64,000 nucleotides of DNA from Utricularia gibba. Lineage: Eukaryota; Streptophyta; Magnoliopsida; Lamiales; Lentibulariaceae. The notes beneath the pieces are model-generated. The model searched no databases. It saw nothing but the letters and a program-made list of their open reading frames with translations, and had not been told where the DNA came from. The DNA lies in the NCBI GenBank assembly GCA_002189035.1, contig CM007989.1:7731501-7795500 (forward strand), read 5' to 3'. Made by a program: the position numbers and the translations under genes. Of this stretch, positions 33,601 to 46,543 are shown in pieces. How positions within the stretch are numbered: position 1 is the first letter of the stretch; each line of letters opens with the position of its first letter.

Positions 33601-36600
33601 TGCAAAAAAAACACCTGTTTCACATCAAAAGAACTACCATTTTGATGAAAAAAGATATACAACACACTTTGTTAACTTTTCCATGCAAATATTCACAACT
33701 TTTGCATTGTAAATATCAATTGTATAGATAATCGCATTGTAACACCAACATTAAAAGCACTAAAATATACATGAAAATTCAAACAATACAACTTACCAAA
33801 TTCTTCTTGGACTCCTCAGTGATGGACAGAGACTTAAGCCTAGCAAACAATTCCTTAATAAAAGTGCTGTCATCTTTTAGCAAAGAAACAACCTTCAACA
33901 AATAGAGCATCAGAACAAGGATCATTCAAAGAGGAACACAGAGAAACAAAGGTGAATCTTACAACAACATTATTTGAGTGTATAATGGAATTGATATTTG
34001 CAATTGTGCCTTCATCCAATGCATTTGGCAAAATAACATCCTGACAATATAAAAGCATTGATTTCATTATGCCCAAGAACTATCACTAGAAAAACGTGAA
34101 TTTCAGTTAGGAATTAGAATTTTTACCTTCAGATAACCAAGCCTGTAATTTTGATGGATCTTTGAGAGAGCAAGAGGATTTTTAATAGGTATTGCCTGAG
34201 GATACAAAAATATCATGTTTAGAAAGAAGTGCAATCAATCAGAATTCCAGAAAAATACAACCCTATAGGTCAGCATGGGGCTGCAACACAATGTTCCCAA
34301 TAATTTGACATAAGCAGAGATAGCATGGAAAGTAAGTTTAACCTCCTTAAAAACCACATGCTCTTTCAAAAAGTTACGATGACGGGTTTGGGTTGACTCT
34401 GGATCATCTGTATAAAGCCAAAAAGCATCCAAAATTATTAACGAAAAAGAAGCACAAAATTAAAAAGTTTGCACTAGCATACATATAACTGAATAGTAAG
34501 CAACAAGGTATATCCATAACAGATCAAACATAGAATGAAGCAAATTAAGAACAGCAATGATCAGAGGAAAGAAAAATAGAGACAAGCATGAACTACTTCC
34601 AGATTAGGCCTATAGTTTCTTTACAAGTAAGTAAGAGCAACATTTACAAGCCAATGCATGTTAACAAATGAATGACTACCAAAGCGACCAAGAAAACCCA
34701 TTTAGAATTCAGGAAGTAATGAGAAAAAAAAAATCCACATGAAATAAACGAATAAAAGACTAGAAAAACAACATGATATAAATAAAGAATCCTTAAGAGA
34801 GAGCGCGAAAGAGGGGAAAAGTGTAAGAGTCATACACTCTAGGCATCCAATTATATCAATCATCAAATCATCCCCAAATATTTTCTCGAAGACAGGAGAG
34901 CTGTTTAATAAGACTGCAAATCCGGGAAGAAAAAAGATGCATTAATTCGAAAAAATTGACCAAAATTCCTTAACATCGACTAAGACTGTGATGCTACTCA
35001 CTGATTCCTTTGACAATTTTGAAAATTAAGTGCAGCCCATCTATGTCTTTCAGATCTTCACATATTCTAAACAGTTCCATCAGCTTCTTGAAAAAATCCT
35101 GCTGCATTAGAAGTGCAAACCTATAATTCCAAGCATAACACAATCTTTCTTCTTTAAAAGATAAAAGGTCTATGGCTCCAAAAAAAAAAAATATAAAAAT
35201 ATAAGCAATAGACATTGAAAAATATTAAACTCCTAAGAGCCATCTGAAATGAACGCTATTTCAGGATCAACATAATGTGCTCGAAACTACACAAAATTAC
35301 CTCCACGATTCTTGTTATTGTAGGACAGTCACTTGCAACACATGCATATAAGGAATAAAATACATTATCAAGATGTGAAGTATAAGGAGTTCTTACATCC
35401 TTCAATATAAGTTCAGTTACTCGTGATGGATCAGCACTGCCATTTTCAACAATCTGCATATGAATAGAGGTACGAAGGGAATAAAAAAAGTATGAAATGA
35501 AAATCAGGTCTTGACGAAGTGTGCAGTAAGAGATAAAAGGAGAATCAGAAAATATTATATGAAGAGGGGTCAGATCAACAGAAATTAGAATCATTTAGAT
35601 TCTCAAAAAGAATGAGGGAGGTAGCTAATCAGCTTTTACCTTCAGAATGAGGGAGAGAGTTGGAAGTTCAACGGGAGGTAACTCAATCAGCTCATTACTG
35701 ACATTGTTAAACGTTTCATCTGAAGAATTTAAATAATGGAAACGTCAGCAACTATAATATCATGGAGAGATGAACCAGGATAAATGCGCAATCCTGAGGC
35801 ATCCACACTGACATGTTTACAAACAACAATAGTAATCGGGAAGACTCACATTGGCTACGTTGGTTTCATGTTTGAAACGCGCAAAAAATTTAAAATCCAG
35901 CATGAAAGTAATATTTCATTATGAAAGATTGAAAAACTCCAAAACAGGAGCGAGATCCAACAAATTGGATTCACTGAGGAGAGAGAAAATCGGAAAGAGC
36001 ATGAAGGACAGATGCTGCATCAGTGACAAAAATGGAGGAACTTACTGGAAAGAGAGTTAAAATGCATGTTCCTCTGCAGATTACAAATGTGGTCCCTGTA
36101 CAAAATCAGAGAAAAAGGCAGGATTGAGCAAAAACTCCAAAGCAACATCACGCAGATTCCCCATAAACACTAAAGGAAAGAAAAACACTAGATACTTGCC
36201 ATATATATGCGCAACCAGTTGTCTCTTGGAAACTAAGGGCCAATTCTGTTGCGTATTCTGGATCATTCCATGAAATAATTGTGTCTGATGACACAAAACG
36301 AATAAGGTATATACACAACTGCAAATAATAATAAATACATATAACATATATATCAGACTAAAACCATATACCTTCTTGCTTGTGATATATATCATCTGAG
36401 CTGATGCGGTGCAAAAGTAGTGTTTCCTTATCCTCTTCGTCAATAACAAACAAAGCCAGGTCTTCTGATCTCTGCTTCACGTCACATTGAATTAAATGTA
36501 TACACAAAAAAAGTAGCAATTGTATCAACATGTGTGTGGGATACTGAAAATGAACACGGAGTTTAAACCTCTAAATAATCGACTGTGACATGGCCAGTTC

Positions 36601-37022
36601 CTTGATCATCCCATTTCCCATCCTCATTCAGGCGGTATACATTCACGCGCTGAAGGTGTGATTAACACATATCCATTAAAAAACAAAACATGAATCATAA
36701 TCCGCTTGATTCATTGGGTGCACAGAGACAGAATTGAGAAAAGACACCCCGGCCATAGTATGTTTCACGGCTTTACTTGTAGATTAAAAGGTTATAAAAA
36801 ACAACTTCAAGACTTGAAATACCCTTCGGCCTAGTATGATAAAAGACAGCACATTCAAACAAATAATTGACTTAGCACGACACAGAAAACAATTGAATGA
36901 ACATTCGAAACCAAAAAGTCACAAAATTAATGAACTCAATCACAGACTTCTCTTCTGCTCATATAAAATACACTCACCCGCATGGAATTGCTGGAATTCG
37001 GAAACTTATCGTGCAGACCCAT
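30608..37022 (-). CDS. PP4 regulatory subunit 3 (SMEK/PSY2-like)
   Basis: Twenty-four exons, 37022-36978 to 31211-30608, giving 931 residues with every phase consistent. Order: an N-terminal PH-like (Ran-binding/EVH1 type) domain ([58 protein letters not shown]), then the helical SMEK repeat region ([96 protein letters not shown]), and a disordered acidic then Lys/Arg-rich tail ([23 protein letters not shown]) with likely nuclear signals. It directs the PP4 catalytic subunit to substrates in DNA repair and, in plants, microRNA biogenesis (HYL1 dephosphorylation). Intron 4 has a GC donor (36199-36198). Divergent from the LPD gene over 487 bp. Confidence 0.95.
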
Positions 37023-37509
37023 GCACAATGAGCCACAGAAAGAGCCAAGTCTCGGGATTCTCTACTCTCACCGCAGATTACTAAACACTAAAGTTGAATC
37101 ATCAAGCCTCTGAAACCATAATTAGGGTTTTCAAAGACCACTAGACGAATTTCCAAGGAGGATAATCAAAATCGAACACGCGTTCCTTCCTCCCGAACCG
37201 CAGAAACCCTAAGCCCAACTACACGGTAGCGAGCTCATTCATCCCTCTCCTTCGCCCACCTGTTGCTTCTTGCGCTGCTCTATCGCCGATTTTTTTTTAT
37301 TCTTTTTCTTTTTCCAGTATGATTAATAGGCCAGCGCCAAGATGGAAATTACGGAATTGCCACTAACGCCCTCACGCGCTTCCCATCCACGTAGTCAAAG
37401 TCGTTGCCTTTTCCAGTCAAGTCACACCATTTCCGCCACGTCAGCTTGTAGTTTTCATAAGCCAAATCGAGTACCCTTTCACACACTTTTTTCACTTTGA
37501 GATTCTGCG
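37023..37509. other. Divergent promoter, PP4R3 / plastidial LPD
   Basis: 487 bp between two divergent start codons, including both leaders. T-rich tract near 37290-37315. Short open frames on the minus strand here are not convincing. Confidence 0.5.
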
Positions 37510-40500
37510 ATGCTTGCCTCGGTATCATCGATCCCCACACTGCATTCCTCGCGATTCTCTGTTATCTCGCCGGATTCGAGTCTCCGGTCGGGCGGCTTTT
37601 GTAAGGCTGCAGTAGGACGTCTCCCGGGGTCGCTCTTTTGGAATCGAGAGTGTCCATGGATCAGAATTGCTTCGAGGAAGTATGAATACCGGCGGCGGTC
37701 ATCTTCCGTTGCTGTTTTTTCAATCGCCGGAAACGGAAATGGAAGCCCCGCTGCCGCCGTTCCCAGTGTGGGTGATTATGATTATGATCTTATCATCATT
37801 GGAGCTGGAGTCGGAGGTCATGGAGCTGCTCTGCACGCCGTTGAGAAGGTAAGATCTTTGATTTGGTTTATTAGGTACATTCTTTGAGCTGAAATCGCGC
37901 TGAATGTACTTTTACTATTTGGTTTATTCGGTACATTATGATCTTGAGGGTATCAATGATATCCACTGATGCGCTTTTTACTATTTTCTGGTTCGCTGTC
38001 GACTTCGTGTTGACTTGATTGTTTTAGAATTTAGAACTAAGATAAATCAATGTTAATCCAAAGATGTGTCCATTCTTTAGCTGAAATCGCGCTGAATTGT
38101 GTTGGAATATTGTACGATCTATGTCAAATTTGCTTTCTCTGAGGGGCAAGGATATTAACTGAACCTGTACGTTTAGCCTGGATTTTGAGCTTGATATTTT
38201 TCTAATCAAACTTTTAAGAGTTTTCGAATACCTTTGGACCTTTAATCTTGATATTTTAAGTTGAGAAACAGAGATTCCAACACTTCATTGAGTGTTTCAT
38301 AGTTCTTCTTGTACCATGCCTACTAAAAAATAACCTTCATTTATACCTAAATGCTGCGAGATTTGATCCCTGTAAAGCGGCAAAATGTTTTTTATTCAGG
38401 GTCTTAAAACAGCCATTATTGAAGGTGATGTTATGGGTGGAACCTGTGTAAATAGGGGATGTGTTCCATCTAAAGCCCTACTAGCAGTAAGTGGAAGGAT
38501 GCGCGAACTTCAGAATGAGCATCACCTGAAAACATTTGGTTTGCAGGTGCACACGCCACTCTAGTTTCGTTTGATCGTGAGTTTTTGTATGCAAAGTGTT
38601 ATATTCATTTGTTGCTATAATGGTAGGTTGAAGCTGCTGGTTACGACCGACAAGCAGTAGCCAACCACGCTAGTAATCTTGCTTCAAAAATACGATCAAA
38701 TCTGACTAATTCCCTGAAAGCCCTTGGTGTAGATATTTTGACTGGATTTGGCACTATTTTGGTAATCTCTCTTTTTCCTTTTTTCATATGCAAGTCATCT
38801 CCAATACATTTCACGAGAATCTTGTATGGTGGTTACTATGTTCGTTGAAGTATTTAATTTCATGCCGTTGCTCATTCTGTAGTAAATTCTGTCAAATTAT
38901 ATCAGGGTCCTCAAAAGGTCAAGTACGGGAAGAGTTCCGAGAATGTGGTTACTGCAAAAGACATAATTATTGCTACTGGCTCAGTTCCTTTTGTCCCCAG
39001 GGGGATTGAAGTCGATGGTATATCAGTAGATAGTCCTATTTATTGATTCTCCCTAGGAGTAGAAACGAACATATGCAGTTGTCTCATTGGCATTCAGTTT
39101 TCCTTACAAGATGTTGACTTCTAGTTGTTTCTTTACTCAAATCTGCAGGGAAGACAGTAATTACGAGTGATCATGCTCTTAAGTTGGAGTCTGTTCCAGA
39201 TTGGATAGCAATTGTTGGAAGTGGTTATATTGGGCTTGAGTTCAGTGACGTGTACACTGCTCTTGGCAGTGAGGTCTGCATCTGACTATTTATTCCTTCA
39301 ACCTTTTCAAACATGATTCCGTGTTTCATGAAACTAGTATAAATGTCTCAGTAGGAAAAACAGTGATGCACCTTTGTCACCGAATTTGTAGTCTATATGG
39401 CGCTTTTGATTTCATTTACCGTGTATCATGTATGATCTTTCAGTCCATGCCCCCCTGACACCATTGCTGTATGCACATGATTCAACTAATCACTGGATAT
39501 TTTTTCAATAGGTTACATTTATTGAAGCTCTTGATCAACTAATGCCTGGATTTGATCCTGAGATAGGCAAGTTAGCACAAAGAGTTCTGATAAATCCACG
39601 GAAGATTGACTATCATACAGGAGTGTTTGCCAGCAAGGTATTCAATTAGTTTCCGTTGTAATTGCGAAAATTCATGATAAACATAAGTTCTTGGATCCTA
39701 TTAAAGGTTACCCCTGCAAAAGATGGGAAGCCTGTTACCATTGAGCTTATTGACGCCAAGACGAAAGAACCAAAAGATATATTGGAGGTATCAGTGTTCT
39801 TTCAAATTTACATTATTCGTCCCTGTTACCTCCAGCATGAGTAAATATTTTACTTGTTCGGGCTGTAACTCCTGCAGGTTGATGCAGCACTAATTGCAAC
39901 AGGAAGGGCTCCGTTCACCGAAGGCCTGGGATTAGAGAATGTAAGTATATTATGTAAACATGGGTTAGATTGTGCACTTTATCTGGTTTGCTCCACCATG
40001 TCTGATAGTTACATGAAAACAGAGAAGGGTTTATGTTTATTCTTAGACACTGATCTTAAATGCTACCAATATGATAGAAATAACCCTGCCTACTAATGGT
40101 TGGTCTCCGCCTGTTTCACTAAATACATGGAAACGTTTTTTATCGTCTTGCAGATCAATGTAATCACACAGAGAGGTTTCGTCCCTGTTGATGAGAAAAT
40201 GCGAGTCATAGATGCAGATGGAAACATGGTTCAAAGATACTCTTTTGCATCTCTTGATTTATGATGACATCTTATAGCTCTTAATACGGCAATTCCAACA
40301 TCAGGTTCCTCACTTATATTGCATTGGTGATGCAAATGGAAAAATGATGCTTGCACATGCAGCAAGTGCTCAAGGCATTTCTGGTAGGCTCGTCTTTTTG
40401 CAGTCAGCTAATGAACGTTATTCCCCTCTTTAGGCAACTAAGCTTCCTTGTATTTGCATCTTACAAGCAATTTATCATTCTTTCTCTTCTTACAGTTGTA

Positions 40501-41422
40501 GAACAGCTTACAGGAAAAGATCATATTCTTAATCATTTAAGCATTCCAGCAGCATGTTTCACTCACCCAGAGATCAGTATGGTTGGGTTAACTGAGGTTT
40601 GCACATTTACATCACCAGGAGTTAACTGAGGTTTTCTAAGTAACCTCTTTTCATGATCGAAGAATTATTCCCTCTTGTTTGTTTCGCTTTCCAGCCGCAG
40701 GCAAGAGAGAAGGCTGAAAAAGAAGGCTTCGAGATCAGCATTGCTAAAACAAGTTTTAAGGCCAACACCAAAGCCCTGGCTGAAAATGAAGGGGAAGGAC
40801 TTGCAAAGGTTTCATCTCTCGATTCATCTACTTGCTTCCTCGTCTAAAATTCCATTGGAAAGTATCTCACTCACAGGAACATCCAAAATCATTCGGTAAA
40901 CTGACAACGATTCCCCACCTCTCGCAGTTGATATATCGACCTGACACCGGCGAGATACTTGGAGTCCATATATTAGGATTGCACGCTGCAGACCTCATAC
41001 ATGAAGCATCAAACGCCATAGCATTAGGCACTCCCATTCAGGTATTCAGAATGTTATCTGCTGTTCTATTTCTCCTCTTCCTGTACAACATCAAGCAAAC
41101 GAATATGATCCTGTCGTTAACCCACAGGACATCAAATTTGCTGTTCATGCGCATCCCACCTTGTCCGAAGTTCTCGACGAGCTATACAAACTAGCCAAGG
41201 TAAGCTGTTAGGGCCTCACCTTCAAAAAGAAGTTATTACCATTCGTATAAGTTGTTTCACTACCGTTGTGATCTGCAATGCACGCAGTCCGAGATGATGA
41301 GTAGTTTCAAACAAGCTCATTACTTGCTACACCTGGTATCAGATTTGGAATTGTGTTCCCTGCAGGTGAATGTTAACACCAGAACTGCAGATGCACCAGT
41401 CAGGGAAGCGGTAGCAGCTTAG
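37510..41422 (+). CDS. LPD: Dihydrolipoyl dehydrogenase, plastidial (E3 of plastid PDH)
   Basis: Fifteen exons: 37510-37848, 38400-38546, 38627-38761, 38906-39017, 39149-39273, 39512-39637, 39707-39787, 39878-39940, 40154-40228, 40305-40383, 40496-40596, 40695-40808, 40928-41041, 41128-41199, 41366-41422; 579 residues. A Ser/Arg-rich transit peptide of about 85 residues is followed by the FAD site [18 protein letters not shown], redox disulfide [13 protein letters not shown] (Cys129, Cys134), NAD site [14 protein letters not shown], second FAD block [19 protein letters not shown] and the dimer-interface His-Glu HAHPTLSE. The GGTCVNRGC form (rather than GGTCLNVGC) and [11 protein letters not shown] mark the plastid isoform (ptLPD1/2). 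It reoxidises dihydrolipoyl groups of plastid pyruvate dehydrogenase, feeding acetyl-CoA to fatty-acid synthesis. Confidence 0.96.
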
Positions 41423-44400
41423 GACATGATGATGTCTCCAGCGAGACCCTAGAGGAAAGATGAGATTCACTCTGTAATAATATTGCGGATGCTTTGACTA
41501 CGCACACAGGTTCCTTCATTTTTGAAAGACGGCCAGAGTAAACACAGGGAATACTATTTTAATATCTTTTACTATTTTATTTTACTTTAATTAGGTAATG
41601 GACTCTAAAATACATATAGATTTTATTTGATTCTATTTTTACTAAGTTATTTCTCAAACAAAAGTTATATCTCTGTAATTTTTCAAAAAAAAAAGTGTTT
41701 TTAAATTTATATTTTTTTAAAAAACAAAAATCATTAATGTTTTTAAAAAAATAGATTTGATTTGACAATGTTTTTTCAAGGGTGTAAATTATTACAAACA
41801 TAATCTTGTTTATTATACTCCAACCTTATAATTGTATGGCAAAAATGTTAAACAAAGAACAGAATGAATGATTTATTATTGTTTTGTGAGGTGAAAAATA
41901 TGTGGTTACATATTTATTACATGGATATCATTTGGGCGAAGCCACCTTGCGCCCTTGCCTTCCTCCAGGCTCAGATACAACTTGAGCATCCAAATCTATA
42001 AACCTAACGGCCACCAGCAATTTCATTCACCTCAATGTTCACCCCCGCGACAAGCACAACTCAAAACCAATGTTCTCAAAAGTAGAAAGAAATCGAAAAA
42101 TAATCTATTTTGAAATTAAAAATCCATATCATTAAAAAATATCATTAATAAAACTCGAAATCTTGAAAACTTGCTAAAAAAGAACTACAGTTGAGGGAGC
42201 ACACATCAAAGATCCGCATAAGCAAGTAACAAGAGAAAGAAATGTGTCGTCAATGATCAATATCGATAATTTGTCCCATAAAAACAAATCATTTGCACCA
42301 AGCTCCAGGTACTTCATTTTTCGTCTTCAATCAAGGAATATGGAAAAGAAGAAAAAAAACCGCTGCTGCTGTTTGGAACTGATCATTTCCGTATGCCAAG
42401 AAGTCTTACGAAAACGCACAGAAAAAGCATGATTTCACATAAAGCAATGGATAACTAAAACGGCAGAGAGCTACGTAACAACAAAAACAGGGCAGAGGGT
42501 CCGGATGCTATGAATCTCCGATCTAGGGTTATGTTCCATCACTACTGCAATCAGAATCTACAACACTCCTCTATTATTGAGGATCATAAAACGGCCATTA
42601 CAAGAAAACGCACCGCTCTCTCTACTCAGAGCGGCAGCCGTGGAGCCTGCAAATCAGAGTCTCCAGCATCGCACTATTTTGTTTTCAATCCCTAAAACAC
42701 GGCGGAAAACGTTGAAACCGCCGTCAAATCGGATTCAAATCACCTGTTCCTTCCCTCCACACAACGAGGCATCAACCGTAGACCTCCGCAAGTCCTTACT
42801 CGATTCTTGGAAGCTGATCAATACGCATTCGCGCACCTGTCCCCGAGATCTGGCACCGAAAGCCCCCTTTCATCATAACCGTCATGTTGCACCGACTACG
42901 ACCTACACAACCCACATTCAAAGCCAATTCAGCAATCCTAATTTTCAATTAATTTTTTATTAACGCATTTAATTTTAAATACAAATACTTTTAATAAAAA
43001 GAAATGTTGAATTTATGTAGTTTCTTAACTCTTATTTCATTATATTCGTCGAAAACTGATTCTAATAAAATATAAATTAGATTTTCACGATTTATTAAAA
43101 ATAATGATTATTTCTAAATTTTTATTTGTTGAAATAAAAATTACTTGTATTCAATAATAAAACTATTTCTCATATCTAATTTTTGAGAAACAAAAACTAT
43201 AAAATAAAAATCGATTATATTTGATAATAAAACTAATTTTGTACTACTCCCAATCTACAAAATGCAAAGAAGATGAGACCACTTTCCCTCTTCATGGATA
43301 TGTTTGATTGTTGAAGGCACAAACACATTCAATTCTTGCATTAACACCCACTCCTTGAATCCCTAGAGGGCCCTTGTACTAACCTATGCATATTTCCTAG
43401 GGTGCCTTTTTTTAGCAAAACAAAACAAACAAAATGTACTCCATATTTATTATTAATCCATTTTATATTTATTATTATTATTATTATTATTATTTTAAAA
43501 TATAAAAAAATATGTTCTTCATATACCACAATTTATTTATTATTTATTTGAATTTACACCAGATACTATTTGTATCAGAAATATTTTTGAAAGTAAATTG
43601 AATGCAAATTAAAATAATTTACTTTTTTAATTTGTAGTATATTGTTATTTGTGAAGACTGTGCCAAAAATACTTTTGGAGAACATTCATAATTCTACTTT
43701 TACTTTTTAATTTTTATTTTTGAAAAATAAAATAATTTTGAAATTATTTATTTTCAATTAAATAATTAGAGGGGCATAGCATGGACATCATGACTTGCAT
43801 GCAAATGCTCATAAGATGGTAGTTGGGATAAGGTGTTCATCCCCACACAAAGTTAAGACACTTCACCAAATGTGGAGTATGCTGCATCATGTCCATGCAC
43901 ATTTTTGAGCTTGGAAGCTCTCTAGTTAATCTCCCACCTGAATCTGAGTCGAATTCAAGGAGATTTCGAACACGAAAACATCGTTTGTTTCATCTAACAA
44001 AGAAATGTACTTCGAAAAAATCGAATATTTTTTGGTAGGGTAAGCATTTTACTACGGCATCCAATGGATTCAATCACTATTTGATATATTTAGAATAATA
44101 TTACTATTGATAGTCTTTTTAATTTTACTCTTGGGATTGATATGGGATCAATATTTAGATATTTTTTATTCAGATAATTTATTTTTTTTATTGTTTTAAA
44201 CATCAATATTTGAATTATTATCTGTGTATGCTAATGATCTATGATTAATATTGTTGTGTTAGATGGCAAAATGGTGTCTTGGGATTAAAAAATGGATTAT
44301 TACTTGAAGAAAAGTTGCTTAATTTGATAAAGATTTTTTATACGGAAATTTGTAGAGATCGGTATTTCTAATCGATATAGGATAATAAGATTTTACATTT

Positions 44401-44676
44401 TGATTTGGATAATCGACCTAATTGCTCACCCCTATTATGAAAAAAGATTGATTTTTTTTTTGTTTATAATACTCGTAATTTGCTTCATTTTCTATTTGGT
44501 ATAATTTTTCGATAGTGTTTTTAATTTTTTAGAAATATAAATCTTGTATAACAAAATTGATTTAGAGGAGATTTTAATTTGTTCCAAACACACGCTTAGC
44601 TGGGTTGTGATAACTATGGCAAATATAAAACTGAAAAACCGGTCACTCCACGCTGGTTTCCCATACGGCCTGCTGC
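41423..44676. other. Long intergenic region, LPD to MYB
   Basis: Mostly AT-rich. 41540-41900 and 42960-43740 carry poly-A/T words; 44000-44600 is AT-rich MYB upstream DNA. A GC-richer island (41935-42060 and 42490-42900) could be a leftward transcript: the minus strand offers a short frame ending VVSEPGGRQGRKVASPK with its stop at 41933-41931, but I could not join it to a start with good splice sites and recognise no family. No transposon coding sequence. Confidence 0.4.
43779..43898. repeat. Short inverted repeat around a non-AT-rich segment
   Basis: Arms GCATGGACATCATG (43779-43792) and CATCATGTCCATGC (43885-43898) pair at 13 of 14 positions around a 92-nt loop. Surrounding DNA is AT-rich, this segment is not. 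Pairing does not extend far enough for a confident microRNA hairpin. Confidence 0.4.
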
Positions 44677-44685
44677 TATATATAG
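44677..44685 (+). promoter_or_regulatory. TATA box of the MYB gene
   Basis: TATATATAG, 47-55 nt upstream of the ATG at 44732, in a locally GC-richer stretch. The leader would be only about 20-25 nt. Confidence 0.7.
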
Positions 44686-44731
44686 AGGCAAGGACAAGTT
44701 TGGAGGCAGGAGAGGCAAGTATCTCGGTTCC

Positions 44732-45792
44732 ATGGGGAAGACGCCTTGCTGCAGCAACAAGGCGGGGCTGAAGAGAGGGAAATGGAGCGAGGAGGAGGAC
44801 AAGAAGCTGATCGATTACATCAGGGTTCACGGCGAAGGGCGCTGGAGATTGCTGCCGAGCGGTGCAGGTAGATGAAAGAAAGCATGGCTGTGTATCTGGT
44901 TGTTGTTTTCCATTGAATTGCAGCAGTAAAAGGGAGGGTTTTTTTGCTGGTTGTGGGTTAGGTTTGATGAGGTGTGGGAAGAGCTGCAGACTGAGATGGC
45001 TGAATTACTTGAGATCGGATAAGAAAAGGGGAAAGTTCACTGAGGAAGAAGATGACATCATTTCGCAACTGCATAAATTCATGGGCAGCAAGTGAGTCCT
45101 TGTTACTTGCTTTGTCGAGTCATTCACTTTCCCCCTTTTTCCTTTGAAAACGTTTATTACACGATTACGTGAATAGTGAAAAGGAAAAAAGGGGTCTCTT
45201 TACTGTCAAGACTGAGTTCTGCTGATGCATTTGCATCAGATGGTCGGTAATCGCAAAGCATCTACCTGGGAGAACAGATAACGACATTAAGAATTACTGG
45301 AACTCCCATCTCAGTCGGAAGCAGTGGCGCTACCTGCCGAGGAGAATGCCTAGCCATACTCATCATCATCATCAAGAAGAAGAAGAAGAAGAAGAAGGGA
45401 TTCTGGCCATCGAAGGGACCAGTTTTGAGGACTTTCTATCTGGTCTTGATTCGCCATTGCAGCCTGTAGAAGGGAATGAAGCTCCGCTTATGTCTGCGCA
45501 GACTGATCGGGACAGGTTGTTCCCGGAGAATGCAGCAGCAGGAGGCGGCGAACAAAACGTGAAGGACGACGCGAGCAGTTCCAGCAACTTGGAAAGTATC
45601 ACAGTTTCACAGAACGAGGATTTGGAGTTCGTTTGCAAGTTCGGATTTTTATCTCCGTTTCAGACATTTTTTGATGGTGAAGGAGTTGCTGGTGAAGAAG
45701 ACGACGACGAAGAGGAGCTCCTGGAGCTATGGAGCAACGAGGACACGCAGACTCGCAGCGACTCTCCCAAGATCCCGAAAAGGGAGTTTTAG
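44732..45792 (+). CDS. R2R3-MYB transcription factor
   Basis: Three exons: 44732-44867, 44962-45091, 45240-45792; 272 residues. R2 has Trp18, Trp38, Trp58 ([40 protein letters not shown]); R3 has Phe71 in place of the first Trp, then Trp90 and Trp109 ([48 protein letters not shown]). Intron positions match the standard plant pattern. [10 protein letters not shown] followed by [18 protein letters not shown] recalls the flavonol-type MYB11/12/111 (subgroup 7) and neighbouring groups. The R3 bHLH-binding motif ([DE]Lx2[RK]x3L) is absent, so it should act without a bHLH partner. The C-terminus has a His-run, a Glu-run and a strongly acidic end ([13 protein letters not shown]), likely an activation domain. 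Confidence 0.92.
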
Positions 45793-46342
45793 TAAGTGCA
45801 TCTGGGTATCCATGCACATCAAATGGTTGTTGCTGCTAGAATAATACTATAATAGATTTTATGTATTTTATTAAAAATAAATAATAATATTATTAAAAAC
45901 TATTTTTTTTATAAATTATGATACATTATGAATGATTAAATTTCTTATACATATAAGATTGAATGATCAGATTTTTAGATGACTCGCTCGACACTACGTT
46001 CTACCATTAGTTTGATACTTTGTTTAGGTAAATATATGAGTTTTTCTAAATTTAGTTGATAATGTTTACACATTATCACATATTAAATTTTTTAATGCGA
46101 TACTACAAATGTGTGCATAATATATTATTGTGAATAAAAATATAAAATGATAATTAATTAAATAAAAAATTCAAAGACGGGAATAGTGTGATGTTGCTAC
46201 AAGCAGGAAAAAGGATCACGTGTTGCACATGCGCTCTACGTCTTCCTAAAAGACATGATGTTGAGATTGGGAAGCAAGCGTTCTGTGACTGTAGAGAAAT
46301 GAACAGAGAAGGGCGCTTTTTTACGCAGTTATTTGGATGCAC
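45793..46342. other. Convergent 3' flanks, MYB and DUF3511 genes
   Basis: AT-rich to about 46170, then less so toward the leftward gene. No gene seen. Confidence 0.5.
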
Positions 46343-46543
46343 TCAGTAGCCGCCATGAATGATGATGGAGAATCTTCGCTTTACCCATTGGAAAGTGTTG
46401 CGGATTGAGGCCTTCATCTTCCCTGGAATCCCATAAGCTTTGTATCGCAGAATTCTTTGTTTTCTTCTGACCTCAGCTGTTGCAGATTTGTTTCGACGAA
46501 CTGGGTTTCGATTCGCGCCCACCTTCGTGTCTGTTCCTCTCAT
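46343..46543 (-). CDS. Small DUF3511 protein
   Basis: Single exon, 66 residues from the ATG at 46543 (a GTG two codons earlier is not a start). The end carries the DUF3511 pattern: RRKQRILRYKAYGIPGKMKA, then SIRNTFQWVKRRFSIIIHGGY. The family consists of short, very basic, plant-only proteins without known function, usually with a C-terminal GY/GW end as here. At 66 residues it is near the short end of the family. Confidence 0.78.
   Translation of the reverse strand: MRGTDTKVGANRNPVRRNKSATAEVRRKQRILRYKAYGIPGKMKASIRNTFQWVKRRFSIIIHGGY

Noticed and set aside
42510-42963. Two overlapping plus-strand open frames (61 and 128 codons)
   Set aside because: Composition is not protein-like, no family, and they overlap each other in different frames.
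45375-45405. GAA repeat in the MYB gene as a microsatellite feature
   Set aside because: It encodes an in-frame glutamate run and is part of the exon.
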